Part shown: in pieces, positions 36,170-46,042 of the stretch
Numbering within the stretch: the first letter of the stretch is position 1
How the letters are laid out: each line of letters opens with the position of its first letter
Notes under the pieces: generated by a model
What the model was told of the DNA's origin: nothing
Databases searched by the model: none
What the model saw: the letters and a program-made list of their open reading frames with translations, nothing else
Translations under genes and position numbers: made by a program
Assembly: GCF_900111405.1 (NCBI RefSeq)
Contig: NZ_FOHJ01000009.1
Location: forward strand, 1-64,000
Source: Salinibacillus kushneri
GTDB lineage: Bacteria; Bacillota; Bacilli; Bacillales; Alkalibacillaceae
Length of the DNA stretch: 64,000 nucleotides
Reading direction: 5' to 3'

Positions 36170-36826
36170 TTATTCGTGGACATCATCGCTCCTTACAACT
36201 AATAATATGCCTTCATCAAATGAAAAAGTACCTTTTTTTCCAATTAAACGATTAGAAGTGGACAAGGTTGATCCAAATTCAAGCGTAGCATTGGTTAACG
36301 GGTAATAAAATCCTTTCAGGGTCAGGTTTTTAATCTGCGGTGTTTGTGGAATCAATGAAAGATTCCCATATTTTTCATCATATTCTACTATATGCACACC
36401 TGCCCTTTTTAGTTCAATATGATTTTTTTTATCTATAATCATTCCCCTTATTTGACCATTAAGATTGGAAAGCTGATATAAAAGCTGAATGTTGATAAGT
36501 TCATGATCCAATCTCCCGCCTGTAACCCCAAACATATAAATCTGCTCTGGATTCATATCTATAGCTCGTTTTAAAGCTAGTTCCAAATCAGTCTGATCTT
36601 TTTCTACAGGATAGGTTTTTATATTTTTGACTTTTGTCTGTAATTTTTTCCATTCATCCTTCGTAATGGAATCAAAATCGCCTACTGCGTAATTCGGAAT
36701 GATTCTCTGATTAAGCAAATAGAGGTTCCCCCGGTCCGCCCCGATCCAAATCATATTTTCATTATACATATATAGTGCCGGAATCATATCTTCAGGTCCA
36801 CCCCCTACAATACCGACATTCGTCAT
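36170..36826 (-). CDS. thiN: Thiamine pyrophosphokinase
   Basis: ThiN converts thiamine to thiamine pyrophosphate. The 218-residue protein has the N-terminal IWIGADRGNLYLL and YAVGDFDSI motifs, EKDQTDLELALKRAI and FGVTGGRLDHELINIQLL, all catalytic-domain signatures. The C-terminal beta-sandwich domain includes NLSLIPQTPQIKNLTLKG. The start is ATG 36826 with GGAGG eight bases upstream; a GTG one codon earlier is also possible. Confidence 0.95.
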   Translation of the reverse strand: MTNVGIVGGGPEDMIPALYMYNENMIWIGADRGNLYLLNQRIIPNYAVGDFDSITKDEWKKLQTKVKNIKTYPVEKDQTDLELALKRAIDMNPEQIYMFGVTGGRLDHELINIQLLYQLSNLNGQIRGMIIDKKNHIELKRAGVHIVEYDEKYGNLSLIPQTPQIKNLTLKGFYYPLTNATLEFGSTLSTSNRLIGKKGTFSFDEGILLVVRSDDVHE

Positions 36827-36847
36827 CACTTAGTCCTCCCTCCATAA

Positions 36848-36873
36848 ACAAAGCTGCCTTGTTGGCAGCTTTG
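36848..36873 (-). terminator. Probable terminator between rpe and thiN
   Basis: AAAGCTGCC and GGCAGCTTT form a nine-base stem around a five-base loop, starting a few bases beyond the rpe stop. The T-run on the minus strand is modest (TTTGTTTATGG). Confidence 0.65.
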
Positions 36874-36878
36874 TAACG

Positions 36879-37523
36879 TTAAACACGTATTTCTTCCATC
36901 GCTTTTTTTCGATTTTTTGCTTTAAAAATAGCACTTCCAGCAACCAATACATTTGCCCCAGCTTCTACGCATAATGCTGCAGTATCTTTATTCACACCAC
37001 CATCGACTTCAATTTCAAACGTAAGGTTTTCCTCTCTTTTCCATGCTGCAATTTGAGCAATCTTTGGAATTACGGAATGAATAAAGGCCTGTCCGCCAAA
37101 TCCAGGATTTACAGTCATTAATAAGACAAGATCTACATCAGGTAAGATAGGTTTTATAGCCTCTGCAGGAGTAGCAGGATTTATCACTACACCTGCTTTG
37201 ACCCCTTCCTGTTTAATCATCTCAATGGTTCTATGTAAGTGAACACAGGCTTCCTGATGAACTGTAATAATATCTGCACCTGCTTGAGCAAATGCTGACA
37301 CATAATTCTCAGGTTTCTCAATCATTAAATGAACATCTAATGGAAGCTTGGTACTCGGTCGAATCGCTTCTACAATTAGGGGACCAATAGTAATATTGGG
37401 AACAAAATGTCCATCCATAATATCGACATGAACATAATCTGCTCCTGCCTGTTCCACTTCCTTTACTTCTTCCCCTAACTTGGCAAAATCAGCTGATAAT
37501 ATTGAAGGAGATAGTTTAGTCAC
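36879..37523 (-). CDS. rpe: Ribulose-phosphate 3-epimerase
   Basis: Rpe interconverts ribulose-5-phosphate and xylulose-5-phosphate in the pentose phosphate pathway. The 214-residue TIM barrel has the metal-binding HVDIMDGHFVPNITIG, LDVHLMIEKPE, LLMTVNPGFGGQAFI and EVDGGVNKDTA motifs, with both catalytic Asp residues. It starts just after rsgA (2-bp gap) and belongs to the prpC-prkC-rsgA-rpe string. Confidence 0.97.
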   Translation of the reverse strand: MTKLSPSILSADFAKLGEEVKEVEQAGADYVHVDIMDGHFVPNITIGPLIVEAIRPSTKLPLDVHLMIEKPENYVSAFAQAGADIITVHQEACVHLHRTIEMIKQEGVKAGVVINPATPAEAIKPILPDVDLVLLMTVNPGFGGQAFIHSVIPKIAQIAAWKREENLTFEIEVDGGVNKDTAALCVEAGANVLVAGSAIFKAKNRKKAMEEIRV

Positions 37524-37525
37524 AT

Positions 37526-38410
37526 TTAATACCTCGGCTTTCTTGATTGAATTTCATCTAAAAATTGCAAGTAATGATTGTAACGAAAGTCAGGGATTTC
37601 CCCTGAATCAACGGCATCCTTCACCGCACATTTCGGCTCTTTAAAATGCTTGCAGCCTCTAAATTTACAATCATTCTGCCTTTCCACCATTTCCGGAAAG
37701 CATTCCGGGAGCTCATCTGCCTCAATTTCCCGAAAATCCAATGAACTAAATCCCGGGGTATCTGCTACATACCCCTGATGTAAAGAAATGAACTCAACAT
37801 GTCTTGTTGTATGCTTTCCCCGCCCTAATGTTTCTGAAATATTTCCTACTTTTAAATCTAAACCAGGTTTAAGAGCATTTAATAAGGAGGATTTCCCTAC
37901 TCCGGATTGTCCTGCTATAACTGATGCTTTCCCTCTTATATATGGAATCATTTGTTGTACTTGTTCTTTATCCTTAAAGGATAAAAGGACAACAGAATAT
38001 CCTATGTTTTCATACATCTGTTGGAAGGTTTCCATTTCCTTTTTTACATCTGGCTTTACCAGGTCCATTTTGGTAATCACAATAATGGGTTCTATCCGTT
38101 TAGCCTCATTTAATACGAGGAAACGATCTAACAGTAAAGCATTAAAATCAGGTTCCCTGGCAGATGTGACAATAATAGCCTGATCAATATTAGCAATTGG
38201 CGGGCGGACTAATTCATTCTTCCGTTCAGAAATTCCTGTAACAAAGCCATGTCCATTATCTGTAATATCAATTTCCACCCTATCACCAACCAGGGGTGTG
38301 ATCTTTTGCTTTCTGAAAAGTCCTCTCCCCCTGCATTGATAAATTTGTCCACTTTCCACCTCTACATAATAAAACCCGCTTAACGCTTTTACGATTTTCC
38401 CTTTGGTCAT
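37526..38410 (-). CDS. rsgA: Ribosome small subunit-dependent GTPase RsgA (CpgA)
   Basis: RsgA is a checkpoint GTPase in 30S maturation. The 294-residue protein has an N-terminal OB domain and a permuted GTPase core with TKMDLV (G4) before AGQSGVGKSSLLNAL (G1) and DTPGFSSLD (G3). A C-terminal zinc module follows (NDCKFRGCKHFKEPKC). The start at 38410 has GGTGGAG nine bases upstream; the longer frame would overlap the end of prkC. In B. subtilis CpgA is a substrate of the neighbouring PrkC/PrpC pair. Confidence 0.96.
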   Translation of the reverse strand: MTKGKIVKALSGFYYVEVESGQIYQCRGRGLFRKQKITPLVGDRVEIDITDNGHGFVTGISERKNELVRPPIANIDQAIIVTSAREPDFNALLLDRFLVLNEAKRIEPIIVITKMDLVKPDVKKEMETFQQMYENIGYSVVLLSFKDKEQVQQMIPYIRGKASVIAGQSGVGKSSLLNALKPGLDLKVGNISETLGRGKHTTRHVEFISLHQGYVADTPGFSSLDFREIEADELPECFPEMVERQNDCKFRGCKHFKEPKCAVKDAVDSGEIPDFRYNHYLQFLDEIQSRKPRY

Positions 38411-38414
38411 TCGG

Positions 38415-40415
38415 TTAATCTCCACCTTCTGGATTGTTCGTGAATTCGTCTGTATCATCTACTTTACCATTAACTAGAATTCGATAGCTTCCTGTTTCCC
38501 CTGGTGCAACTGTTAAATCAAATTCATACGTTTTATCTTCTGTAATTTCTTCACTAATAAATGGAGTTGATCCATCGTTATTCATATCTTCTATATAAAT
38601 TTCTACACTCGTCACATTTTGGTCCTGTTTATTCTCTTGTCCTTCATCGTTGCCCTGATTGCTATCTTCTACTTCTACCGTATGTTCAACTGAAAAACTC
38701 TTAGGTTTTGGTTCTGGTCCTTTTGAAATGACAACAGAAATTTCAGTTCCCTCTTCAACTTCTTCAGAAGCTGCTGGATCCTGGCTGATAACACGGCCTT
38801 TTTCTACTTCGTCTGAATATTCTTCTTTAGGATCAGAAGACATCGATAAATTATGTTCACTTATATACTGATCTACTTCCTCTAAGGTAGATCCTCTTAG
38901 TGATTGAAGGGTGACGGTTGGTGGTCCGGTACTCACCTCAAAACGAACCGATGTATCCTCAGGAATAACAGGAGATTCAGCTGTTGGGTCCTGGGATATA
39001 ATTTCACCTACAGGTCTATCCGACTCTACACCAAAGTCTTTAATGTCATCATACCCCATCCCCTCCAGGATTTGTTGTACCTGATCATATTGTTGACCTA
39101 CATAATTGCCAAATTCCTCTTTTTCTTTCCCTATACTCGTAATAATGGTTACCGTTGATCCTTCTCTTACAATCGATCCAGCTCCAGGCTCTGTTTCAAT
39201 AACATTGCCTTCTTCAACTGAATCTGAATTTCTGGACTCATTTTCTATTTCCACATTTATCTTATTTAATTCATTCACAGCTTCTTCGTATGTTAAACCG
39301 GAAACATCCATAATTTCCACTTCATCCGGCATTAATAATTTTGGTAACACAAACAATGCAAACAGGCCAGCAACAATCAATACGGCTAATATGGAAAAGG
39401 TCCACACCTTCCATTTCTCTTTCTTTTTCTTTGGCTTCTCATCATTTTGGGGCTCCTGTTTTTTGTGAACAACAGTATCTCCAGTATGATCATCCGCCAT
39501 TTCATTATCATTCGTAATAACAGGTATAGCCTTTGTTTCTTCCCCCTCTTCCTCAGGAGGTGAAAACTTCTCTTCATTCATCCGACTGGGTAATAAGGCT
39601 GTCGCTAAATCCTCTTCAAATTGTTGTGCACTATCATAACGGTGAAATGGATTTTTCGCTGTAGCCTTCAGGACTACATTTTCTACACTTTGAGGAATAT
39701 CTGGTACCCATCTGCGTACAGATGGCGTTTCACTTTGTAAATGCTTTAAGGCAATTGAAACAGCCGATTCACCTGAAAATGGAAGTCTCCCGGTCAGCAT
39801 TTCAAAAAATACAATACCCAATGAGTATATATCAGACTTTTTAATGGCCGTACCACCTCTAGCCTGTTCTGGTGACAGATAATGAACAGAACCAAGCACC
39901 GAATTCGTCTGTGTTACACTTGTGTGGCTTAGTGCCATAGCAATTCCAAAATCGGTTACTTTAGCAATTCCTTTTTCATCAATTAAAATATTTTGAGGCT
40001 TTAAATCTCTATGAATAATTTCATTATGATGGGCATGAGTTATGGCTGATGTGATTTGTTTCATTATATCGACAGCTTCATCAACAGGGAGTGGACCGTA
40101 CAACTGAATGTATTGTTTGAGAGTCATCCCTTTGACATACTCCATGACAATATAATAAATATTGTCATTATCGTCTTCTTCCCCTACATCATATATATTC
40201 ACAATATTTGGGTGGGATAAGCTTATAGTAGATTGAGCTTCCCGCCGAAATCTTTCAATAAACTCTTCATCATGGGCATACTCCATGCGCAATGCTTTTA
40301 TTGCAACATCACGTTCCAGGATTAAATCATGGGCGAGATAAACATTCGCCATGCCTCCTCCACCAATGGTGTCGGTAATTTTATATCTATCATTTAAAAC
40401 TTGTCCTTCAAACAC
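38415..40415 (-). CDS. prkC: Serine/threonine protein kinase PrkC with PASTA repeats
   Basis: PrkC is a membrane kinase that senses muropeptides and controls germination and cell-wall metabolism. The 666-residue protein has a kinase domain (about 10-270) with a GGGGMANVY loop, Lys40 in VAIKAL, HRDLKPQNIL and DFGIA. A Lys-rich linker precedes one transmembrane helix (around residues 337-358, FSILAVLIVAGLFALFVLP). Three PASTA repeats follow (starting at EIMDVSG, EFGNYVG and PTVTLQSL). The last ~90 residues form an extra extracellular Ig-like domain. It lies 2 bp after prpC. Confidence 0.97.
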   Translation of the reverse strand: MFEGQVLNDRYKITDTIGGGGMANVYLAHDLILERDVAIKALRMEYAHDEEFIERFRREAQSTISLSHPNIVNIYDVGEEDDNDNIYYIVMEYVKGMTLKQYIQLYGPLPVDEAVDIMKQITSAITHAHHNEIIHRDLKPQNILIDEKGIAKVTDFGIAMALSHTSVTQTNSVLGSVHYLSPEQARGGTAIKKSDIYSLGIVFFEMLTGRLPFSGESAVSIALKHLQSETPSVRRWVPDIPQSVENVVLKATAKNPFHRYDSAQQFEEDLATALLPSRMNEEKFSPPEEEGEETKAIPVITNDNEMADDHTGDTVVHKKQEPQNDEKPKKKKEKWKVWTFSILAVLIVAGLFALFVLPKLLMPDEVEIMDVSGLTYEEAVNELNKINVEIENESRNSDSVEEGNVIETEPGAGSIVREGSTVTIITSIGKEKEEFGNYVGQQYDQVQQILEGMGYDDIKDFGVESDRPVGEIISQDPTAESPVIPEDTSVRFEVSTGPPTVTLQSLRGSTLEEVDQYISEHNLSMSSDPKEEYSDEVEKGRVISQDPAASEEVEEGTEISVVISKGPEPKPKSFSVEHTVEVEDSNQGNDEGQENKQDQNVTSVEIYIEDMNNDGSTPFISEEITEDKTYEFDLTVAPGETGSYRILVNGKVDDTDEFTNNPEGGD

Positions 40416-40417
40416 GT

Positions 40418-41170
40418 TTATTCACCCTCTTTCTGTTGAGGGGAATTTTGTACTATTGCCAGGGAGATATTATCCTCGCCACCTCGTTCATTCGCTAAAT
40501 CAATTAGCTTTTTCATAGAATCTTCTATGGAATCAGCCTCTATAATATATTGGTGTAATTCATGATCTTCAACTTTATTTGTTAAACCATCCGAACATAG
40601 AACCAAATAATTTTTAGGCTCCCAGCTTATCGTCTTAATATCAATATCCACTCTTTCTTCAGTTCCTAATGCCTTTAATAAGACATTTTTCCGTGGATGA
40701 TGCTCTGCATCTTCTGGAGACAATTGACCAGTACGGACCAGTTCGTTAACTAGTGAATGATCCTCTGTCACCTGAGCAAAACCATGGCTGTTGGATAAGT
40801 AACATCTGCTATCACCAATGTGCGCTATTGTAATAAAGTAATCTGTACATACAGCAGCAACAATGGTTGTTCCCATTCCTTTACACTCTTCATGGTCAAT
40901 GGCATACTGTAAAATAATCTGATTAACCTCTTTAATCTCGTCGTTCAGCCATGCTTGAGCTTGTTCAGGTGAAGAAATCTCCTTCGTATTACTCCATCTA
41001 GTATGTAATTCCGTTGTAGCCAATGAACTTGCTACATCACCTGCACTATGTCCTCCCATTCCATCAGCTACAATGGCCAGCATTTGATTTTCCTGATTAA
41101 AATAAATCCCGCCAGAATCTTCATTATGGCTTCTTACATGGCCCGTATCGGTTAGAAAATTTCCTAACAC
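40418..41170 (-). CDS. prpC: PP2C-type protein phosphatase PrpC (Stp)
   Basis: PrpC removes phosphates added by PrkC. The 250-residue PPM phosphatase has the metal-binding Asp in TDTGHVRSHNEDS, VADGMGGHSAG, GTTIVAA, HIGDSRCYL, TEDHSLVNELV, LCSDGLTNKV and a C-terminal GGEDNISLAIV. The start is GTG 41170 with GGGGTG six bases upstream. The open frame runs 17 codons further but lacks a ribosome-binding site and family similarity there. Confidence 0.95.
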   Translation of the reverse strand: MLGNFLTDTGHVRSHNEDSGGIYFNQENQMLAIVADGMGGHSAGDVASSLATTELHTRWSNTKEISSPEQAQAWLNDEIKEVNQIILQYAIDHEECKGMGTTIVAAVCTDYFITIAHIGDSRCYLSNSHGFAQVTEDHSLVNELVRTGQLSPEDAEHHPRKNVLLKALGTEERVDIDIKTISWEPKNYLVLCSDGLTNKVEDHELHQYIIEADSIEDSMKKLIDLANERGGEDNISLAIVQNSPQQKEGE

Positions 41171-41333
41171 TCGTATCACCCCGTTTTTTCTTACAAAGCT
41201 TATCCAATTTTTTACGAACATATGTATTACGTTTCAGCTATCATTTTCGTTTCAACTAACAGGATAAGCTTAAAAAATCATTCAAGGAAACCGGATTTTC
41301 CCGCCCCCATTTACTTTTCTATAGAATACCATA

Positions 41334-41361
41334 ATTATACCTTTTTGATTAACCTCGTTAA
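41334..41361 (-). promoter_or_regulatory. Candidate sigma-A promoter for prpC-prkC-rsgA-rpe
   Basis: Minus-strand TTAACG (41356-41361), 16-base spacer and perfect TATAAT (41334-41339). It overlaps the rsmB stop and leaves a leader of about 160 bases where rlmN stands in B. subtilis. Confidence 0.4.
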
Positions 41362-42675
41362 GAAAAATCCATCTGTGTCCAAATCCTGCGGAAACAATTG
41401 CAGCCCCCATTCGGTTAATCCCTCTAATTCTTTGCATACCTCAGGAAGAGACGCTTTGAAATGTGGATCGATTACAAAATCTTTATGATTTTCCAAAAAT
41501 GCTTGGATTAACAACTCATTTTCTTCTTTATCAACCGTACATGTACTGTAAATTAACTTTCCATCGGGTTTTAGTAAAGGAGCAACTGCAGCCAGCAAAT
41601 CACCTTGAACTTTTGCTAAGTTCTGTATATCATCGACAGACTTTTGGTATTTAATATCAGGCTTCCCTCTTAAAACCCCCAATCCGGAACAAGGAGCATC
41701 TAAAAGAATTCGATCAAAGGTTCCATTATCATAAATTTCATGGAGCTTGCGGCTGTCTGCTTGTTTAGCTTCTACAATAGTTAGTCCAAGATCCTTTGCT
41801 TTCTCTTCAACAAGCTTTGTCTTTTTCTCGTGTAAATCATAGGCATGAATACAGCCCTCATCATTCATTTTTTCAGCAATATGAGTCGTTTTCCCCCCCG
41901 GTGCGCTACATGCATCTAAAACAAACATTCCAGGTTCAACATCCATCATTTCTCCAACTAACATGGAACTCTCATCTTGAACTGTTAAGTACTCCTTGAA
42001 TAATGGATGGCGAAAGATATTACCGTTTTTAATAATAATCCCCTGGGCTGATAAAGGGGAACGTTCTACTTCAAATCCATCCTCCTCCAGTTTCTTTATC
42101 ATTTCTTCACGGCTTGTTTTCATGGATTGCACACGTACAGAAACTTCCTTTTCATGCAAGTTTCTGAAGCACATCGAGCGGGCAATATCAAATCCATACC
42201 ATCTTACAAAACGCTCTACCAGCCATTCTGGATGGCTGGTTTCTACTGCCAGTCTTTTCACTGGATTTTCAATGGAATCAATTGAAGGTACACCTTTTCG
42301 TTGAACATTCCTCAATACACCATTTACAAATGAGCTTAATCCTTTGCCACCTTTTTTCTTGGCTAATTCAACTGCTTCATAAATAATGGCATGATCAGGT
42401 ACCCTTTCTAAGTACTGCATCTGATAAATGGCCAAATATAAAAGCCACTTCACCCAGGGTTTAACACGTTTTCGTACAAATGGCTTTAAAAAGTAAGCTA
42501 AGGTATCTCTTCGCTGTAAAGTCCCATAAACCAATTCTGTAAGTAAGGCGACATCTTTTTGATTCAGGTTATCCTTCCTTATTTCACGTTGAATCAGTAA
42601 ATGACTGTAGCCACCACTTTGTCCAACTCTTACCAAAATATTTAATACTGCTTCGCGAACGGTTTTCTGTGCCAT
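41335..42675 (-). CDS. rsmB: 16S rRNA (cytosine-967-C5)-methyltransferase RsmB
   Basis: RsmB methylates C967 of 16S rRNA. The 446-residue protein has an N-terminal NusB-like RNA-binding domain (about 1-140, AVLNILVRVGQSGGYSHLL) and a Rossmann methyltransferase domain with DACSAPGGKTTHIAE, the PCSGLGVLRGKPD motif and STCTVDKEENE, which carry the two catalytic Cys. GGAGAG lies six bases before the ATG. It starts one base after the fmt stop. Confidence 0.97.
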   Translation of the reverse strand: MAQKTVREAVLNILVRVGQSGGYSHLLIQREIRKDNLNQKDVALLTELVYGTLQRRDTLAYFLKPFVRKRVKPWVKWLLYLAIYQMQYLERVPDHAIIYEAVELAKKKGGKGLSSFVNGVLRNVQRKGVPSIDSIENPVKRLAVETSHPEWLVERFVRWYGFDIARSMCFRNLHEKEVSVRVQSMKTSREEMIKKLEEDGFEVERSPLSAQGIIIKNGNIFRHPLFKEYLTVQDESSMLVGEMMDVEPGMFVLDACSAPGGKTTHIAEKMNDEGCIHAYDLHEKKTKLVEEKAKDLGLTIVEAKQADSRKLHEIYDNGTFDRILLDAPCSGLGVLRGKPDIKYQKSVDDIQNLAKVQGDLLAAVAPLLKPDGKLIYSTCTVDKEENELLIQAFLENHKDFVIDPHFKASLPEVCKELEGLTEWGLQLFPQDLDTDGFFLTRLIKKV

Positions 42676-42676
42676 G

Positions 42677-43618
42677 CTACTCTCCTAACCTGTCTCCTGT
42701 AGTAAGTTTGCTACCGGCTCCACGTAAAAAGGATTCCGCATTCATACGTTTTTTGCCTGCAGGTTGTAACTCTGTAATTCGAATTCCTTTTTGATCCCCA
42801 CACACCACTACAAATCCATCCTCATCCATTTCACTAATGGTACCAGGGGTTTCGTTATAAGTTTTGTTAACTTTTTCCCCCCACCAGATTTTAATATTCT
42901 TCCCGTTTAGCTTGGTAGATGCTACCGGCCAAGGATGGAGACCTCGAATATGATTATAGATATCCTCATAATTCTCGTTCCAATTTATTCTTTCCTGTTC
43001 TCGCTTAATATTATAAGCAAAAGTTGCCTGTTCATGATTCTGTTTTTCTGGTTCAATGGTCTTGTTAAATATTTTGGGCAGAGTATCAACTAACAGATTT
43101 GATCCTGCTTCTGCCAATTTATCATGCAAGGAACCAACGTGATCATTCTCTTGAATAGGAACTTTTACCTTGGCAAGCATATCTCCTGCATCTAAAGCCT
43201 CAACCATATACATGATTGTAACACCCGTCTCTTTCTTCCCTTCTAAAATTGCATAATGTATCGGCGCACCTCCCCTTAATTCCGGAAGTAACGAGGCATG
43301 TACATTAATGCATCCATACAGAGGTTCTTCCAGTAATTCTTTGGGTAAAATTTGACCAAAAGCAGCTGTAACAATAAGATCCGGTTGATAATCGAGCACC
43401 ATTTCATATTCATTTTTAATCTTCTCTGGTTGTATTACAGGAATATCATGTCGCAGAGCCTCAACTTTTACCGGGGGCGGTGTTAATTCCCTTTTTCTTC
43501 CCTTAGGTCGATCCGGCTGGGTAACAACGGCTGCTACTTGATAGCCTTCCTGAATGATGGATTGTAAAACGGGAACAGCAAAATCAGGTGTTCCCATAAA
43601 TACAATGCGTTTCGTCAT
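42677..43618 (-). CDS. fmt: Methionyl-tRNA formyltransferase
   Basis: Fmt formylates initiator Met-tRNA. The 313-residue protein has an N-terminal formyl-transfer domain with the catalytic Asn-His-Asp set in [21 protein letters not shown] and [12 protein letters not shown], and a C-terminal OB domain ([11 protein letters not shown]). AAGGAG lies upstream. It follows priA after only 15 bp; the peptide deformylase gene def, which normally lies between them, is absent. Confidence 0.97.
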   Translation of the reverse strand: MTKRIVFMGTPDFAVPVLQSIIQEGYQVAAVVTQPDRPKGRKRELTPPPVKVEALRHDIPVIQPEKIKNEYEMVLDYQPDLIVTAAFGQILPKELLEEPLYGCINVHASLLPELRGGAPIHYAILEGKKETGVTIMYMVEALDAGDMLAKVKVPIQENDHVGSLHDKLAEAGSNLLVDTLPKIFNKTIEPEKQNHEQATFAYNIKREQERINWNENYEDIYNHIRGLHPWPVASTKLNGKNIKIWWGEKVNKTYNETPGTISEMDEDGFVVVCGDQKGIRITELQPAGKKRMNAESFLRGAGSKLTTGDRLGE

Positions 43619-43633
43619 TGATTGACACTCCTT

Positions 43634-46042
43634 CTACATCATTTGCGTTGGTTGAAAGTCAATAGATATTTGCAAATCCTTTGACTGTATTTCCTTTTCA
43701 TATTGTTGTATGATGCTTTTCATATTCTCATAAAGGTTTGGTTCATTTTTGTATTTTATCATGCATTGATAGCGATATCTATTTTTTATCCTTGTAATAG
43801 GAGATGGTGTGGGACCTAGTATTTGTGTTCGATTCATGCTCATATGGTTTAATGATTTCACAATTTTTTGGGTCACTTGGACTACATACGCATTATTAGG
43901 GTGAGACACTGTTACTAAAGCCAAAAAATAATAGGGTGGATATTGAAATCTCTTTCGCATCCTCATTTCATACTGGAAGAAGTCATCATATTGATATTGG
44001 CTTGCCATCTCTATACTATAATGGTCAGGTGTATACGTTTGGACAACAACCTCACCTGGAAGTTCATGACGACCAGCTCTACCACTGACCTGTGTTAACA
44101 ATTGAAAGGTTTTTTCAGATGAACGAAAATCTGGTATGTATAGCATAGAATCAGCAGCAAGCACACCTACCAGAGTCACATTATTAAAATCAAGACCTTT
44201 TGCAATCATTTGGGTACCTAATAGAATATCAGCCTTTCCTTCCCTGAATTGATTCAATAACTTTTCATGAGCGCCTTTTCTACGAGTAGTATCCACATCC
44301 ATACGGATAATTCGTGCTTCCGGGAAAGTCTGTTGAAGGGATTCTTCTACTTTCTGAGTTCCCGTACCAAAATAGCGAATCGACTCGCTTCCGCATTCAG
44401 GGCACGTTTGGGGCATAGGGATTTCATAAGAACAGTAATGACATTTTAGACGTTCCTGTTTTCTGTGATACGTTAATGAGATATCACAGTGAGGGCATTG
44501 CATCGTTGTGCCGCAATCTCTGCACATGACAAATGTAGAGTAGCCCCTGCGATTTAGGAGCAGTACAATTTGTTCATGTTTTTGCAAACGGTCGCGAATG
44601 CGTTCTTGCAAAGGAAAAGAAAACATAGACCGGTTACCCTGATGAAGCTCCTTACGCATATCAACAATTTCCACCTCTGGCATACTTTGATTATTCATAC
44701 GTTTGGATAGAGTCAGTAATTGATAAACTCCTTTTTTTGCCCTAGCAAAAGTCTCAAGCGTAGGCGTTGCACTGCCAAGAATAACAGGACATTGATGATA
44801 TTCTCCTCGAAAAATAGCAATATCACGTGCATGATAGCGCGGGGTATCATCCTGTTTATAACTGTTCTCGTGTTCTTCATCGATGATAATAATTCCGAGA
44901 TTTTCAAAAGGAGCAAAAATAGCCGAACGTGCACCCACAACTACCCGTACTTCTTTTCGTAGTATTTTGCGCCATTCATCAAATTTTTCACCTGCTGATA
45001 GACCACTATGCATAACGGCGACCTCAGAACCAAATCTTCCTTTAAATCGCTGGACCATTTGCGGTGTTAAGGATATTTCAGGAACAAGAACAATGGCTTC
45101 TTCCCCTTTATCCAGTGCTTTCTGGATGGATTGGAGGTAAACCTCTGTTTTTCCACTGCCTGTAACACCATGAAGTAAAAAGACTTCATGAGCAGATTCC
45201 TTGATGGAGCGATGGATCGGTGTAATAGCTTCTGATTGTTCCTCTGTTAAGGGAAGCGGCTCTGTTCTTTCAAAATCACGATTTTCATAGGGATCCCGAT
45301 ATACTTCTTTTTCAAATACTTCGATTAATCCACGTTCAGTCAGTGATTTTACCGTAGACCTAGTTGTATTTAGTCTTTCCATCAGCTTCTTCATAGGAAC
45401 TGGTTCAGGATTATGTAGAAAGAATTCTACAATAGCTTTTTGTTTTTTCGCTTGTTTTGGTATATCGATAAGCGCTTCTTCTAACTGAAGCACGTCTATT
45501 GGCTGTGCCCAGGTTATTTTCTTTTTTGTTTCTTTACTCTTCACGATATATCGAACTTCAACATTTCCATCTTTAATCGCTTTTTGAATTTGAGAGTATG
45601 GAATATTCCTTTCTTCGATTTCCTCAAATGATACAACAACTCGCCCAGCAAATAATGTTTGCAGCGCTTCAGTCAATTCTATCTCTTCTGCTAGTAACCA
45701 AAGTTCTTTTTTATACTTTGCTTTGAGAACTTGTGGAAGCATTACCTGAAGGGAAGTAATCTGGAAACTTAAGGTTTTATTTGCAATCCACGTGCCAAGT
45801 TCTAATAGTTCTTTTGTTAAGACAGGTGTATAATCCATTACTTCATGAATCTCTTTTAATTGCACAACATCTGTATCCGGTTTGATTTTCACAACAAACC
45901 CCATCACTTTTCGTGGGCCAAAGGGTATAATTACACGCATTCCTTCTTCTAAGCTATCTTCATATCTTTCAGGAACACGGTAATCAAAAACGTGATCAAT
46001 AGCCATGGAAGGGACATCTACTATAACACTTGCAATGGTCAC
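43634..46042 (-). CDS. priA: Primosomal replication-restart helicase PriA
   Basis: PriA reloads the replisome at collapsed forks. The 802-residue protein has an N-terminal 3'-DNA-binding domain and a winged-helix segment. The helicase core has LLHGVTGSGKTEVYLQ (Walker A), IIIDEEHENSYKQ and GSATPTLE. A zinc-binding insert has CRDCGTTMQCPHC, CHYCSY and CPECGSESI. LLTQVSGRAGRHELPG forms motif VI. The start is GTG overlapping the coaBC stop by four bases (GTGA). Confidence 0.97.
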   Translation of the reverse strand: MTIASVIVDVPSMAIDHVFDYRVPERYEDSLEEGMRVIIPFGPRKVMGFVVKIKPDTDVVQLKEIHEVMDYTPVLTKELLELGTWIANKTLSFQITSLQVMLPQVLKAKYKKELWLLAEEIELTEALQTLFAGRVVVSFEEIEERNIPYSQIQKAIKDGNVEVRYIVKSKETKKKITWAQPIDVLQLEEALIDIPKQAKKQKAIVEFFLHNPEPVPMKKLMERLNTTRSTVKSLTERGLIEVFEKEVYRDPYENRDFERTEPLPLTEEQSEAITPIHRSIKESAHEVFLLHGVTGSGKTEVYLQSIQKALDKGEEAIVLVPEISLTPQMVQRFKGRFGSEVAVMHSGLSAGEKFDEWRKILRKEVRVVVGARSAIFAPFENLGIIIIDEEHENSYKQDDTPRYHARDIAIFRGEYHQCPVILGSATPTLETFARAKKGVYQLLTLSKRMNNQSMPEVEIVDMRKELHQGNRSMFSFPLQERIRDRLQKHEQIVLLLNRRGYSTFVMCRDCGTTMQCPHCDISLTYHRKQERLKCHYCSYEIPMPQTCPECGSESIRYFGTGTQKVEESLQQTFPEARIIRMDVDTTRRKGAHEKLLNQFREGKADILLGTQMIAKGLDFNNVTLVGVLAADSMLYIPDFRSSEKTFQLLTQVSGRAGRHELPGEVVVQTYTPDHYSIEMASQYQYDDFFQYEMRMRKRFQYPPYYFLALVTVSHPNNAYVVQVTQKIVKSLNHMSMNRTQILGPTPSPITRIKNRYRYQCMIKYKNEPNLYENMKSIIQQYEKEIQSKDLQISIDFQPTQMM

